Shown piece by piece: positions 10,480 through 21,763 of a stretch of DNA of 64,000 bases. The notes beneath the pieces are model-generated. The model did no database searches and was not told the origin of the DNA. It was given only the letters and a program-made list of their open reading frames with translations. Each line of letters opens with the position of its first letter. Position 1 is the first letter of the stretch. A program made the translations under genes and the position numbers. Source of the DNA: Tupaia tana (lineage: Eukaryota; Chordata; Mammalia; Scandentia; Tupaiidae); assembly GCA_026018925.1 (NCBI GenBank), contig JAKSZU010000016.1, forward strand, positions 4,260,940-4,324,939, read 5' to 3'.

Positions 10480-11395
10480 CACAGCTATGTGTCAGCTTTG
10501 CTCAGAGACGAAGACATGGGGTCGACCCAAGTGCCCCAAAAGTGATGAGTGGAACCAGAACACGCAGCGCATATGCACAAGGGAATACCACTTGGCCAGG
10601 AAGAACATGGAGATTCTGTGGCCTCCCACGGTGGAAACCTAGGAGACAGAATGTAAGTGGAAGCCAGGCTCTGCAGGACGAATACCGCAGGTCGCTGCTT
10701 AGCGCATGGAAGGTCACCTTCCGTGGAGGAAACGAAGGTCTTGCTGGCCAGAAAGAGAGAGGGAATGGCAGGAACCAGAGGCGTGCGGGAAGGCCGGGGC
10801 TGGGTTCAGGAGAGGTGATAAACCAACACAGAATGCGTATAAATGAACAGAACCGCTGTGAGACCGGGTACCACAGCAGTGAAAAGGGCCATTGCCAACT
10901 CAGTACAGACTTCAAAACAGCAGCACAACAACACAAACTGGTAGAACTATTGGGTCATCAGAAAAACCATGACATAGGGGCCAGCAGGTAGCACGGTGGT
11001 TGAGGGCACCAGACTCCCACATGGCCAACTATAGTTCAAGTCCCGGGCCTGACAGCTTGCTTTCTCACATTCCCTCTCTCTCTTTTACTCTCTCTCACTC
11101 TCTCACTCTGTCCCTCCCTGGTCAAATTTAAATAAAAATAAATAAATAAATAAAAATAATTCTTTAAAAAAAGAAAAATCATGACGTGTTTTTCTATGCA
11201 AAAACGCATCATGACTTTTCCAACAACCCGATATTACTGAAGGTGCACAGTGTAATGTAATGTTCAACATCAAATAAGGTGACTGTCTAGATCCCCGTTT
11301 TGATCATTACACACTGTATGCATGCTTCAAAAAACCATACCACACCCCATGAATTGTACAATGATTTATGTAAACTAGACCACAATGTTCAAAAA
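10480..11395 (+). mobile_element. Old L1 3' end, split by a type B SINE
   Basis: The order 'AAGTGCCCCAAAAGTGATGAG', GGGAATACCACTTGGCCAGG, 'GAACATGGAGATTCTG' and later TGATCATTACACACTGTATGC resembles the end of an ancient L1 (the 'one more observation per line' 3' UTR layout of amplified L1M copies). The open frame 10542-10991 is part of this relic, not a gene. The SINE at 10977-11172 interrupts it. Confidence 0.6.
10977..11172 (+). mobile_element. SINE type B
   Basis: Head GGGGCCAGCAGGTAGCACGG, B box AGTTCAAGTCC, CT body, GGTCAAATTTAAATAAAAAT tail with AAATAATTCTTT-like end. Target duplication GAAAAA(C)CATGAC at 10961-10973 and GAAAAATCATGAC at 11173-11185. Confidence 0.93.
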
Positions 11396-11819
11396 AGGTT
11401 AATATCATTAGGATATTTTAAAATTGTGGTCACTGTTGAGCCATACAGCGTGCTATAGGACATGTTTCCTTTCTTACACTATTCCTCATTTTTTTCCTAG
11501 AATGAATAATCATCTTTTTGTCTTGTTTTTGCTTTTTAATAAACTTAACCTTAATTTAGTTCACACACTATGTCGATGCTGAGATAAACTTTTCAGTTTT
11601 GTTTTCCGCAAGGTCAGATAAATCGTTAACCTATCAGTTCCACCCCCCACCCTTTCTGCCCAAACTCTACAGGAAATTTCCACCCCAGAGCCCTTCCAGA
11701 CTGTCCAGGCCTGAACAAAGCTGTCATCATAGACGTGAACTTCAGGGCTTACAAAATTATTCTTTCTGATGTGGAATCTCATGTTGCAGGTCAGATGTTG
11801 TTCTGTGGTTGTGTGTTTA
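11396..11819. other. Unassigned sequence
   Basis: AT-rich. Nothing recognised. A minus-strand frame at 11561-11782 has no domain. Confidence 0.35.
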
Positions 11820-11990
11820 TATTTTAAAAGAATGATTTATTATTATGTTAAAATTTGCTAGGTGACACATCCATTTACCAGAGAGAGACAGAGAGAGAAA
11901 GAGGGAAAGTGAGAAACCAAGCCGTCAGGGCTGGGACTCGAACCGCCATGGGTCAGTCATGTGGCCATAATCACCACACCACTGCTGGCC
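11820..11990 (-). mobile_element. SINE type B
   Basis: AAAAGAATGATTTATTATTA tail in antisense, GGGACTCGAACCGCC B box, head end CACTGCTGGCC. Part of the anticodon-arm region is deleted compared with other copies. Confidence 0.8.
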
Positions 11991-12507
11991 TTAGTTTATC
12001 ATCTTAATCTGGAGGGAAAGCATCCTCGGTCATGAGAAAGGATGTGTGGGAGGTAAATTTGAGCCCTTGCAGGACGCAGGCAGGAGACTTCCTCAGCCGC
12101 TCTCTGCTTACCCATCTGTCCTTGGAAGTGAGATGCTGGGAAGTGCTTTGAATGCTCTCGATGTTGTAGAGTTGGTCGGGTAATCAGGTGACCTTTCCAC
12201 CCGAGACAGCCCCAGACGTCTGCGCCTGCAGGTGGCTGAGTTTCTCAGGGGAAGAGCCTTCAGTCGCTGGTCCTCCTTGCCGGAGGGCATGCTGCTGGCA
12301 TCCTGGAAGCTGATGAAGAGCAAAAGGAGTCAGTCGGAAGAATGGCACTTAATATTGCCGTGGTCAAACCCCAGGCTCACTCTCGCTTTCTCTCTGCTGG
12401 TCTCTCCCAAAGAAGAGAGTTTTGGTCTCCCGATATGTGCTGTGGTGAGGACGGTGCAGGGGTGAGGGATGGGCAGCATCTGATTTGTGGGGTGGGAGGG
12501 TGAACTC
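11991..12507. other. Unassigned sequence
   Basis: About 0.5 kb, moderately GC-rich. No gene or repeat recognised. Confidence 0.35.
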
Positions 12508-12522
12508 TATCCCCCACCTCTT

Positions 12523-12789
12523 TTTTTATTTTTTTGAGAGGTTTTTGCTATAGGGCACGTGCGCTTGCCAGACAGACAGAGAGAGACAGAGAGACAGAAA
12601 GTGAGAAATCACCCCCCCGGGGGGATGGTCACACAGTAATCCCTTCTCCTCCATTCTCCTCTCGGGATCTTGGGCACGCACGCACGCACACGCGCCTGGC
12701 GTGAGTTTTAAGCCACCGGGTCCGGGACGCGAACCGCGGTCGACTATGTGGGAGTCCAGCGACATAGCCATTACGCTAACTGCTGGTCC
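12523..12789 (-). mobile_element. SINE type A, near consensus
   Basis: GAGAGGTTTTTGCTATAGGGC, C6/G6 palindrome at about 12611-12624, B box GGGACGCGAACCGCGGTCG, head end CTAACTGCTGGTCC. Target duplication TAT(C/T)CCCCAC(C/T)TCT on both sides. CpGs are well preserved, suggesting youth. Confidence 0.93.
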
Positions 12790-13096
12790 TTATTCCCCAC
12801 TTCTTTATCTTTAGATCCTGAGCCTTTCAGGGTCTTGTGGAAAGAAATGGTGCTGTCTTCAGGTCCCCCCTGCAAACACAACAAACCCGTGAACCAGGCT
12901 TTCACTGCCGCAGGGGCTACTGCTCCGCCACCAGCCTAGCTCTGACCGATGTGTTCAAACCCTTTATCCACTGAGGTCTTCTCACCAAAATCTTTGTCCT
13001 TGGGGCTTAATGTACTTTCTTTATTCTAAAGGGAGGAGAGATGGACGTAGCTAATTCACTACCGGTAGCCAGAAGTCTTTGACCTGTCAACCTTCT
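12790..13096. other. Unassigned sequence
   Basis: Nothing recognised. Ordinary single-copy-like DNA. Confidence 0.35.
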
Positions 13097-13109
13097 GAAG
13101 AAATTCTGC

Positions 13110-13259
13110 AAGTTGCATGGTTAAGACACTGACTCCCACATGGTTGACCATGGTTCGAGTCCCAAACCTGGCAGCTTTCTTCCTCACCTTGCCCCCTCTC
13201 TTTGGTCAAATTGAAGAAGAATAAATAAAATTAAATAAATCATTCCCTTTTAAAAGATG
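13110..13259 (+). mobile_element. SINE type B, 5' truncated
   Basis: Lacks the first part of the head and begins GCATGGTTAAGACACTGACTCCC. Keeps B box GGTTCGAGTCC and the AATAAATAAAATTAAATAAATC tail. Target duplication GAAGAAATTCTGC at 13097-13109 and 13260-13272. Confidence 0.88.
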
Positions 13260-13272
13260 GAAGAAATTCTGC

Positions 13273-13504
13273 TAGCCATGGTAATAGGAAGGCAAAGGCT
13301 CGTCTACTCCTGGTGGGTGAGGGATCAGCCTGGCACCCAGGAGCTGGGTAGTGTGTTCTCCTGACGGAGGCAGGACAAAATTGTGTTCTGGGGTTTTATC
13401 TTGGAGGCCTCCCACATTCAATCAGCCACACTCGTGGCCGTGGGCAAAAGGGATACATCAGGAAGGCAGAGGAAAGTCTTCAGACCCACAGGGGTTTTTT
13501 TGTT
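13273..13504. other. Unassigned sequence
   Basis: Short gap between SINEs. Nothing recognised. Confidence 0.3.
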
Positions 13505-13781
13505 TTCAGTTGTGAGAAGGTGTGTGTGCTCCTCAGAGAGAGACAGACAGACATAGACACTGAAGAAGGCGGGGAGGGGTGGTGGGAAGGAGAGAGCACT
13601 GCCCCGAATGGGGCAGAGTCATGCCACAATCCCTTCTTTTTAGTTTCTCCACTCTGTCAGGATTTCTGGGCATGCATACATGTGCCCAGCATGTTTTTCA
13701 AGCTAGTTGGGCCAGGATTCAAACTAAGTGTTAGGCCATGTGGGATCTGGCTCCTTTCAGCACTAGGCCATGGGGATGGCC
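13505..13781 (-). mobile_element. SINE type C
   Basis: Antisense: GGGCATGCATACATGTGCCC, TTTTTCAAGCTAGTTGGGCC, AGGATTCAAACT B box, head end GGGATGGCCC. Confidence 0.75.
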
Positions 13782-13859
13782 CAACTCACCGTTTCTTAAT
13801 GTGGGATTCATCGGGTGCTTTGGAGGTCACAGTCTCAATGAGTACCCCCAAATTCATTA

Positions 13860-14094
13860 TTGAAGCTTTTTCTTTTCACTGCCAGAGAGCAATTACCAGA
13901 GAGAAAAAGGGAGAAGCACATCCCAGTGAGGCAGGTCACAACACAATCCTTTCCCCAGTTTCTCCTTCCTGCAACAGTTTTCACATTTGCCTGGTGTTTT
14001 CAAGCCACCAGGGCTGGGATTCGAGCTATGGTCAACCATGTGGAACTCAGCTCCTATGCACAGGGCTGACCCACTGAGCTAAGGGACTGGTCCC
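13860..14094 (-). mobile_element. SINE type C
   Basis: Antisense: CACTGCCAGAGAGCAATTACC, TTTCAAGCCACCAGGGCTGG, GATTCGAGCTATGGTC B box, head end GACTGGTCCC. Confidence 0.7.
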
Positions 14095-14144
14095 ATATGT
14101 TGAAAATTAATCATCAATGTGAGAGTATTAAGAAGCATAGCCAT

Positions 14145-14401
14145 GGGACCAGGAGATGGCGTAATGGTTAGTTGCTGGACTCCCATGTAGTCGACTGTGG
14201 TTTGAGTCCTAAACCTGGTGGCTTAAAATTCACACCAGGCATATATGCATGCATGCCCAAAACCCTGAGAGGAGAATGGAGGAGAAGGGATTACAGCATG
14301 GCCATCCCCCCAAGAGGTGATTTTTCACTTTCTGTCTCTCTGTTTCTCTCTGGTGAGAGCATGTGCCCTATAGAAAAAAATCTCTCTTAAAAAGAAAAAG
14401 A
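14145..14401 (+). mobile_element. SINE type A
   Basis: Head GGGACCAGGAGATGGCGTAATGG (A box intact), B box GGTTTGAGTCC, body with CCCCCCAAGAGG, end GCCCTATAGAAAAAAATCTC. Confidence 0.9.
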
Positions 14402-14700
14402 AGTACAATCTCTAGGAGGCAGTTAACGTGGGTGGATTTGTGACCTTATAAAAAGATGTGAAGGAATTAGCTAGCCCTTGGTCCTGTCCACCACGTGAGG
14501 ACGTAATCTGTGTCCCCTCCAGAGGAAACGGCATTTCAGATGCCAGAGGAAGCAGAGACGGGCCTCCCAGACACTCTGCCGGCTGGAGCCCCGACTGGAC
14601 TTCCATTCTCCATGCTGTGGCAACTGTACACCTCACTCAGGACTAGCTTGTGCTGTAGCGGCAGGAATGGATTAGGAGAGGAGGGCTATGCATGACGTCA
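14402..14700 (+). mobile_element. MaLR-type LTR fragment (MST/MLT1-like)
   Basis: Ordered matches to MaLR LTRs: GACCTTATAAAAAGATG, TAGCTAGCCCTTGGTCCTGT, CACCACGTGAGGACG, a 'GAAGCAGAGACGGGCCTCCC'-like segment, 'ACACTCTGCCGGCTGGAGCC' and GACTGGACTTCC. The 5' part is missing. Noncoding LTR relic; subfamily not assigned. Confidence 0.75.
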
Positions 14701-15329
14701 AGGGGTACGTGACGTCAGGTGGGAGGAATGACCTATATTTATTTTAATAGGATCTAGATAAAATTTAATCCTTCCTTCAGTTATGCATATGGCAACCAAC
14801 CACAGCAGAAACGGTAGTATCTCTGGATGTGGTACTAGTAGAGTGGCCAGTGTTCTCCTTTCACATGGCAGTGTTGCAGATACCTCTACTGTTGAACTCA
14901 TTGGGAATTCTGTTTGTCCTCAGACCTGTTGATAGATCTCATTATTTAATGAGTTTTAAAAAGGAACATTATAAACCAACTCAAGTGTCTTGATAAATGC
15001 ATTTCCAATCTTTGGTTTATTCTGTAATCCTATGCTTTTTATTTTTTACATTTGAAAACATTTCCTTGAAGGGTTCTGTAGGGGTTACCAGACTCCCAAA
15101 GTGTTGGGGGCTCCTGCTTTAGGATTTCAGACACTTGCCATTCAGGGCTGCAAGAGCCTGAATCCTGCAGGACTGAGGACAAAGCATGCAGGAAGATGGA
15201 AGAGGGGCAACGACTCTGATCAAAAAGGTGTGAGTGCAGAAATACAGAATGTGTGTTCTCATATACCGGGGTTAGCAAATCCAGCTCACCCACTACACGG
15301 GCAATGTGATTAGCAACTAATGTGACTCA
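14701..15329. other. Unassigned sequence
   Basis: AT-rich first half, mixed second half. No gene or repeat recognised. Confidence 0.35.
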
Positions 15330-15535
15330 TTGGGGGTTATGCTGCACAGAGGAAGCTGGATCCCATGTGCTGGACCAGGGCTCTAGTTTTAACCCCGTTG
15401 ACTTGAAAAGACAAGCTGGGTTTGTGTGCATGTCCAGGATCCTGACAGGATGGAAGACTAGAAAAAAGGGATTGTGGCATGACCAGGCCCTGTGAGAGGT
15501 CTCACTCTCTTTCTCTCTCATCCAGGTACTCCCTG
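15330..15535 (+). mobile_element. SINE type C, diverged
   Basis: GGAAGCTGGATCCCATGTGC, TTGACTTGAAAAGACAAGCT, GTGTGCATGTCCAGGATCC and a CT body up to CTCATCCAGG. The B box has decayed (AGTTTTAACCC). Confidence 0.6.
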
Positions 15536-15584
15536 GTATAATAATTATAATATAATATAATAACAATAATAATAATAAAATAAC
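15536..15584. repeat. AT-rich simple repeat (TAA/TATAA)n
   Basis: Low-complexity ATAATAATTATAATATAATA-type run, probably the expanded tail of the preceding SINE. Confidence 0.8.
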
Positions 15585-15905
15585 CTCACAAACAAAAGCA
15601 AAGTCACCCAGGCCTTAATGTATCCACAAAACAAGTGGGAGGCCCCACAGACATATTTCTGATGAAGAGTTGCTTTGGTTTTGTTTTTGTCTTCAGTGGC
15701 ACAATGAACATGGCCAGGTTGGGAGGCAGCAGACCTCAGTCCTGGCTCCAGGAGAGACGTTGGGGGATCATCCAACATCGAACAGTAAGTCAGGCTGGGG
15801 GGCTGTCAGGGTCACTTCCATTTCTCCGGACTCATGTGTTTTTAGAGCAATTTCCCTGCCTGGGTTTTGAAAATAGAAGGATGATATTTATTATTTATTT
15901 AATTG
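15585..15905. other. Unassigned sequence
   Basis: Nothing recognised. Confidence 0.3.
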
Positions 15906-16146
15906 TTTAAAGAATTATTTTACTGGGACCAGCAGTTGGCGTAATGGCTATGTCACTGGACTCCCATGTAGTCGACCGCGGTTCGAGTCCCGGACCCGGT
16001 GGCTTAAACTCATGCCGGGCACGTGTGCGTGTGTGCCCAAGATCCCGAGAGGAGAATGGAGGGGAAGGGATTGCGGCGTGGCCATCCCCCCGGGAGGTGA
16101 TTTCTCGCTTTCTGTCTCTCTGTCTGTCTGAGCGCACGCGCCCTAT

Positions 16147-16183
<37 letters not shown>

Positions 16184-16406
16184 CAAAAAAAAACTTCTCC
16201 CAAAAAAAAGAAAAAAAAAGGATTATTTTACTTAACTTTATTTATTTTAATTTGACCAGAGAGGGACAGAGTGAGAGAGAGAGAGAGGAAGAGAGAGAGA
16301 GAAACGAGAAAGCAAGTGGCCAGGTCCAGGACTCAAACTGCAGTCAGTCATGTGAGAGTCCAGTGCCCTTAACCACCATGCCACCACCACGCCACCTGCC
16401 AACCCC
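15906..16406 (-). mobile_element. SINE type B, split by a type A insertion
   Basis: The antisense tail TTAAAGAATTATTTTACT lies at about 15907-15924. The rest (GATTATTTTACTTAACTTTA, GAGA stretch, B box GACTCAAACTGCAG, head end ACCTGCCAACCCC) is at 16220-16406. The type A SINE landed inside the tail. Confidence 0.85.
15925..16219 (+). mobile_element. SINE type A inserted in a type B SINE
   Basis: Head GGGACCAGCAGTTGGCGTAATGG with intact A box, B box GGTTCGAGTCC, poly(A) 16149-16182. Target duplication is GA(A)TTATTTTACT at both ends, made from the antisense type B tail. This fixes the order of insertion: B first, A later. Confidence 0.93.
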
Positions 16407-16586
16407 AAAGGATAACATTTAAATAAGCTATGAGAGCCTGATGAACCTTGATGTTCCTTGGTTCTTTGTATGGGTTGGAGCTGAGCAAAGTCATAAAATG
16501 TTTTTTTCCAGAGGGAATAATTCTCGTTCCCTCACAGACAATACAAAATGTTGACTGGCCAATGAATAGCTATTGATTGATTAAAA
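16407..16586. other. Unassigned sequence
   Basis: Nothing recognised. Confidence 0.3.
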
Positions 16587-16599
16587 AGTAACATCTCTT

Positions 16600-16776
16600 T
16601 TTTAAAAAGAATTATTTTATTTAACTTTATTTATTTATTTTCATTTTACCAGAAAGGGACAGAGTGAGAGAGAAAGAGAGGGAAAGTGAGAAAGCAAGCC
16701 ACCAGGTCCAGGACTTGAAACACCGTCGACCAAGTGAAAGTTCAGTGCCCTTAACCACCATGCCACCTGCTGGCCC
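16600..16776 (-). mobile_element. SINE type B
   Basis: Tail side TTTTTTAAAAAGAATTATTT, head end GCCACCTGCTGGCCC. Flanked by AAGTAACATCTC (about 16587) and AAGTCACAT (about 16777). Confidence 0.88.
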
Positions 16777-16789
16777 AAGTCACATTTAA

Positions 16790-17061
16790 AAAAAAAAAAT
16801 TTGCCAGAGGGTGGGTGTGTGCACTTGACAGAGAGAGCTAGAAGATACACAGAGAGAGACAGACAGAGAGACACAGAAAGCACCTGCAATGGGCCTTGGT
16901 CACACCACCATCTCTTCTCCTCCATCACGCTATCCTCTTGGGATTTGGGGCACACATGCACACACGCCCAACATGTTTTTCAAGCTGCCAGGGCCAGGAT
17001 TTGAACCATGATTGGCCATGTAGGATCTGGCTCCCTTAATCACCAGGCCACAGGTCTGGCC
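16790..17061 (-). mobile_element. SINE type C
   Basis: Antisense with AAGTCACAT before and after (about 16777 and 17066). TTGGGGCACACATGCACACACG, B box GGATTTGAACCATG, head end CACAGGTCTGGCC. Together with the previous SINE this gives three copies of the same target word. Confidence 0.8.
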
Positions 17062-17336
17062 TGAGAAGTCACATCTTCTGAGAAGATCCTCATTTTATGT
17101 AATTGGTTGACACTGGTTTGTAGGAGACATACCTCCAAGAGGGGCATTTGTACACAAGTTCAGTGAGGGTACTTTAGGTTTCCATTTTCATATTACTGGA
17201 GTGCAGTATTTACCTTAAATCCTCAGGACGTTTCCTGTGAGCGCAGCGAACTTTTCTGCTGGGGAACCCACCCTTCTGGCCTTCCTTCTTTCCTTCCCTC
17301 CTTCCGTCTTCATTTATGACCAGTTTAGGGTATTTT
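17062..17336. other. Unassigned sequence
   Basis: Nothing recognised. It includes the left copy of the target duplication of the next SINE. Confidence 0.3.
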
Positions 17337-17337
17337 T

Positions 17338-17603
17338 TTTTTTTTTTAGAGTTTTTTTTTTTGCTATAGGGCGCGTGCGCTCGCCAGACAGAGAGAGAGA
17401 GAGACAGAGAGATAGAAAGCGAGAAATCACCCCCTAGGGGGGAATGGCCACACCGCAATCCCTTCTCCTCCATTCTCCTCTCGGGATCTTGGGCACGCAC
17501 GCACACGCGCCCGGCATGAGTTTAAGCCACTGGGTCCGGGACTCGAACCGCGGTCGACTATGTGGGAGTCCAGTGACATAGCCATTACGCAACTGCTGGT
17601 CCC
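17338..17603 (-). mobile_element. SINE type A, near consensus
   Basis: Target duplication AGTTTAGGGTATTTTT at 17322-17337 and again from 17607. GGGCGCGTGCGCTCGCCAGA, B box GGGACTCGAACCGCGGTCG, head end CAACTGCTGGTCCC. One base is lost in the A box (TTACGCAACTGC). Confidence 0.95.
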
Positions 17604-17622
17604 TCTAGTTTAGGGTATTTTT

Positions 17623-18781
17623 GAGTACAAGTAACAGAAAGCCCCAAGTTGACTGTCTAAGGCAATTAGGGAGTTTGTTCCCACCTATCACGAGGTCTAG
17701 GCAGGATGGCTTAGGAGCGGTCAAGTCAGTGGCTCGGTGCGGTCACCAGGAGTCCCCATTCTTTCCATCTTTTCACTCTCCAGGCCTCACCGTGAGCTCT
17801 GCCTCCTCTACCTCCTGTTCACGAGGTAATAACTACAGGGCTGAGCCTCACAGCCAGACATGGCCACTCCGGTGGGAGAAAAATTATTGTTCCTTCACTA
17901 GAAACTGTTTCTTGGATTTCTCTCTCTATCCCCTGAAGTCCTCCCCTTCTGTCGCATGAGGTCAGATTTGGACACAGGGACCTCCTTAGATAACACATTG
18001 CCAGGGGGGATGGAACCACTAAGAGTGACCTAAAACAATGAGGTTTCCCTGTGAGTCACAGAGAAGGTGGGGGACACCATGACAAAGTAGAGCTCTCCTG
18101 GTAGCGGGGATACGAGAGTGGTGGTCACACGGCGGTGTGCATCGCACCACACGACACTTCTCCACCGGACTTCGCAGGCGTTTCTGTCCTCGTGGTGTCG
18201 ATGGACTTTACCTGTCCCATGCCCACGCAGAGCATGAGTACCTCCGTCCCCGTTCCTCCGTGGGGCTCACAGAAACATGCTGAGGCCTCTGGTTCAGTCC
18301 TGGGGTGCAGCCTCTGCCTTTGCGGGCTCCCTCTGTCCCTCTGTCTGACACCCACCTCTTTCTCCTCCACGTCTTCATGCACCCTGGCTGGGCCGCGGCT
18401 CGGAACCGTTGCTCTCACGGCCTCCAGGATGGAGCCTCCTCACTCTTGTTACTCACACATAGGATCATTCTCAACACAGGCCCGGGACGCCAAGACTCCT
18501 CATAAGTGCATCTCATGGGGGCCAAGGTCCAGCCACGAGCTCCTGCTGTCCCTGAGGTGTGCGAAGCAGACTTGGGGTGTTCCAGTGGAAGGAAACCAGT
18601 TCTACTTGCCGTCGGCCTACGGATTAAACTACAGCAAACGTTTGTTCCTCGCAAGTGTGTTGAGATGAGAACAGTAAGGCTTATGATTCGTTTCCACCAA
18701 TGGAAGCGTCCTTGGATTTGTTTTAGGAGTGGCACAAACTATTGAAATACTCAGAAGTTTTGTTGTCTTGAAAAATGAACT
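17623..18781. other. Unassigned sequence, GC-rich in part
   Basis: About 1.15 kb. The open frames 17621-17959 and 18135-18668 on the plus strand give no recognisable domain, start context or splice logic. I regard this as single-copy noncoding DNA or a very old repeat. Confidence 0.35.
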
Positions 18782-18985
18782 TGGCTGGATCCAGCAGGTG
18801 GCATGGGGATTAAGGCACTGGACTCCCACATGGTCAACTACGGTTTGAGTCCCAGACCTGGTAGCTTGCTGTCTCACTTTCTCTCTCTCTGTCTCTCTCT
18901 GCCGAATGCACATGTCCTATAGCAAATTTAAAAATTAGAATAATAATAAATAAAATTTAAATAAAGTAATTCCTTAAAAGAAAAA
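18782..18985 (+). mobile_element. SINE type B
   Basis: GATCCAGCAGGTGGCATGGGG head, B box GGTTTGAGTCC, end TGTCCTATAGCAAATTTAAA, then AT-rich tail with AAATAAAGTAATTCCTTAAAA. Confidence 0.9.
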
Positions 18986-20540
18986 AATAGACTTTGCCTC
19001 CCGCTGCAGCCCTGTGTACCTCCTCAGACTGTAACCATAGTTTAGCCCAGATTTTGAAACTGACCCTCAGTGACCATCCCTGTCTTCTCATTTGCACGTC
19101 TCCCTTCTTCTACCCAAAGTGGCAGAGCTGCTGTCAGCCGCCAACCCCTCCGAGGGAGGTGAGTACAGGTCTGAGCATGCCACCTGCCAGCTGGCTTTTC
19201 ACCACGTTGTCTGCAGGGATGGCACATCCCCTCTCCTCTGAGCCTGGGAGGCCAGAGTCCAGGAAGAGCTGAGTCGTCTCCTTCTAACACAGGCTGAAGC
19301 TCTCCGCATCTTTTACTTCCTACTTTATCTTTATCTATAAAGTTGATTTTTCTTCCTCTAAGGAATTCTGTATGAAACCACATTCTTCTCCTCCATCCCT
19401 CCTGCTTTCAACACAAGTGGCTGTCACCCGCCAGAGAGATGACAGCCCCAGCCCCCAGGAGAGGAAAGATGGCCAGCGTGACCCAGAAGCCAACCAGCTG
19501 GCAAAGCAAGCGCCGTGTGGTGGTGAGCATGCCAACGCTGATGCTCCGCACCCACACCCGGCAGAAAGCTGACGCCCTGGGAGTGTCTGAAGGAGCTGAC
19601 CCAGCACCTGAGGGTTCAGAGGTCAGGTGCTCAGGGTTCAAGGGTGACAGCACTTCCCTGAAGCAGGTCAAACTCTGCCCAGGAGCAAGACCAGCCTGGA
19701 GGAGAACTGTTGGAAGTTTCTCCCAAAGGGTGGGACAGTGTTATGTTCTACCTCCGGGTCCTCGTCAAGTCTGGGGCACACGCTCTGTTCAGGTCCTGGT
19801 TGGTTAGTCTTGGCACCGAGACCAGTCACACAGCACTTCTTCAACCAGGTAGGGCCTAGAAGGAGCAGTCCCCGAAATACCGGATAGTCAGGTGCACACT
19901 AAGAACCTGGCAGCTGTGATTCAGACAAGGTGCTTCTAAGAACGTGCGGATCTTACAATGCGCGGCAACCTGCAGGAGCATTCAGACTGCCCCCGGGGCC
20001 CAGCCCAGTGCTTGCAGCAAGTCTGCTCCTTGGAGCTGCAGAAAGTCACTGAAGCTGTGTGACACCAGGGACACCAAATGCATGTACTGGCCCCCAGTGT
20101 GGAGTCGCTGTGCCTCAAATGCCTGACTGTGTTGGAGCTAAACGTTGAGGAAATCCACAACAAAAGCACAAACATGGTACCCTGAAGGGTGTCATGGGAC
20201 ACCATAATCACTCACAGGAAATTTAGCTTGTCCCAGCAAGCTATCAGTCAGAGGGAGGGCCTGGTGGCAAAGGCACGAGTTGTCCAGTTTTGAAGGAAGG
20301 CATTAGAATAGTCTGGAACAATCTGGTACCATCTGGGGAGAGAGGCAGAGCAAGCAGTGAGGGTCACATGCTTCCTGGACGGTCTCATTCAGGGCTCCCT
20401 GCCGGGCCGGCCACTCAGTAGAGGAACATGGCTGTCAGCTGTGTCCAGACCCGAGGTCAGGGTGCACCGAAGCTAGCTGGTCCGGAATGGAAGTCGGTGT
20501 CTGCGTCAGGTCACGTTTCTAACCAATGAGCACAGAGTCA
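18986..20540. other. Unassigned sequence
   Basis: About 1.55 kb, moderately GC-rich to 20.5 kb. Several overlapping open frames (19042-19383, 19439-19807, 19936-20211) on both strands lack recognisable domains. No repeat family recognised. Confidence 0.35.
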
Positions 20541-21035
20541 GGCCCAGGTATGCTTACGTTTTTCAAAGAGTTATTTGCTTCTTGTGACTTTTGCATTAAT
20601 AAAGGATATTGATGTGTAGTTGTCTTTGTTAAAGTGTATTATCTGAGGTTCTGAAATCAATGTTATATTTCAGAAAATAATTCCAGAGTTTTCCAAAGCT
20701 TAGGAAGCTTTGGAACAATTTAAGTGGAACTGAATACTACTTGTTCTTTGAAGTTTTCTGAGAATTTCCTTGTGAAACTAATTGGGCATATTTTAGGAAA
20801 CTCTGATAACTTTCTCTTTCTCTTGTATAAAAATAAGTCTGTTTTGATGTTCTTTCTGCTGCAGGGGTCAATTTTGCTAAATTTTATTTTCCAAGAAAAT
20901 TGTACATTTCACCCAAGTTTTTGAATTTGCTTTCATAGAGTTAAGCAAGGCAATTGCTTATGATTATTTTAATTTAATACAGTTTCGTGATTATTTTCAT
21001 CTGACTGCTTCCTATCTTGTATATTTGCATTTTCT

Positions 21036-21237
21036 TTTTCTTTTTTTAGAATTATTTTATTGAACTTAATTAAATTAAATTAATTTATTTATTTATTTAA
21101 ATTTGACCAGAGAGGTACAGACAGAGAGAGAGAGAGAGAGAGAGAGAGGAGGAAGCAAGCTGCCGGGTATGGGACTCGAACCACAGTCAGCCATGTGGTA
21201 GTCCAGTGCTCTTAGCCACCATACCACCTGCTAGCCC
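21036..21237 (-). mobile_element. SINE type B with perfect 18-bp target duplication
   Basis: TGTATATTTGCATTTTCT at 21018-21035 and 21238-21255. Antisense AT tail, GA run, B box GGGACTCGAACC, head end CACCTGCTAGCCC. Inserted into the antisense L1. Confidence 0.96.
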
Positions 21238-21564
21238 TGTATATTTGCATTTTCTACCTTTTTTTAGTTAAGTTACCCAATGATTTTCTATTTATTTTTC
21301 TCCCCAAAGGTCTAGCTTTTTTTTGTTTTCTTTTTCAATAAGTTAGAAAATTCTGCTTTTTAATTAACTTATTCTTTTACTTTCCTCCCATTTGTTTTCA
21401 TTGTCTTTTTCTAAGCTAGATGTTTGATTGATTTCTTTTTCTTATTTAATGATTTAATAATTATTTAGATTGCTTATTTATTTATTTAAACCTATACATT
21501 TTTCTGAGTATTATTTAAGCAGTATCTCATAGGTTCTAAAATGTAGGAGATTTACGTATTTATT

Positions 21565-21748
21565 TATTTAAAAGATTTATTTATTTATTTAACTCTATTT
21601 ATTGTTATTATTTTTTAATTTGACCAGAGAGAGACAGAGAGAGGAAGAGAAAGGGAGAGTGAGAAAGCAAGCCGCCAGTTTCGGACTCAAACTGCAGTCA
21701 GCCATGTGAGAGTGCAGTGCCCTTAATCGCCACTCCACCTGCTGGCCC
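21565..21748 (-). mobile_element. SINE type B
   Basis: AAAAGATTTATTTATTTATT tail side, B box GGACTCAAACTGC, head end CACCTGCTGGCCCC. Confidence 0.85.
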
Positions 21749-21763
21749 CAGCATATTTGTTTT

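Noticed and set aside
15925-15995. tRNA-like sequence with A and B boxes, as a possible tRNA gene
   Set aside because: It is the head of a SINE: no proper acceptor stem pairing is visible, and it continues directly into the SINE body. The same applies to every other head listed.
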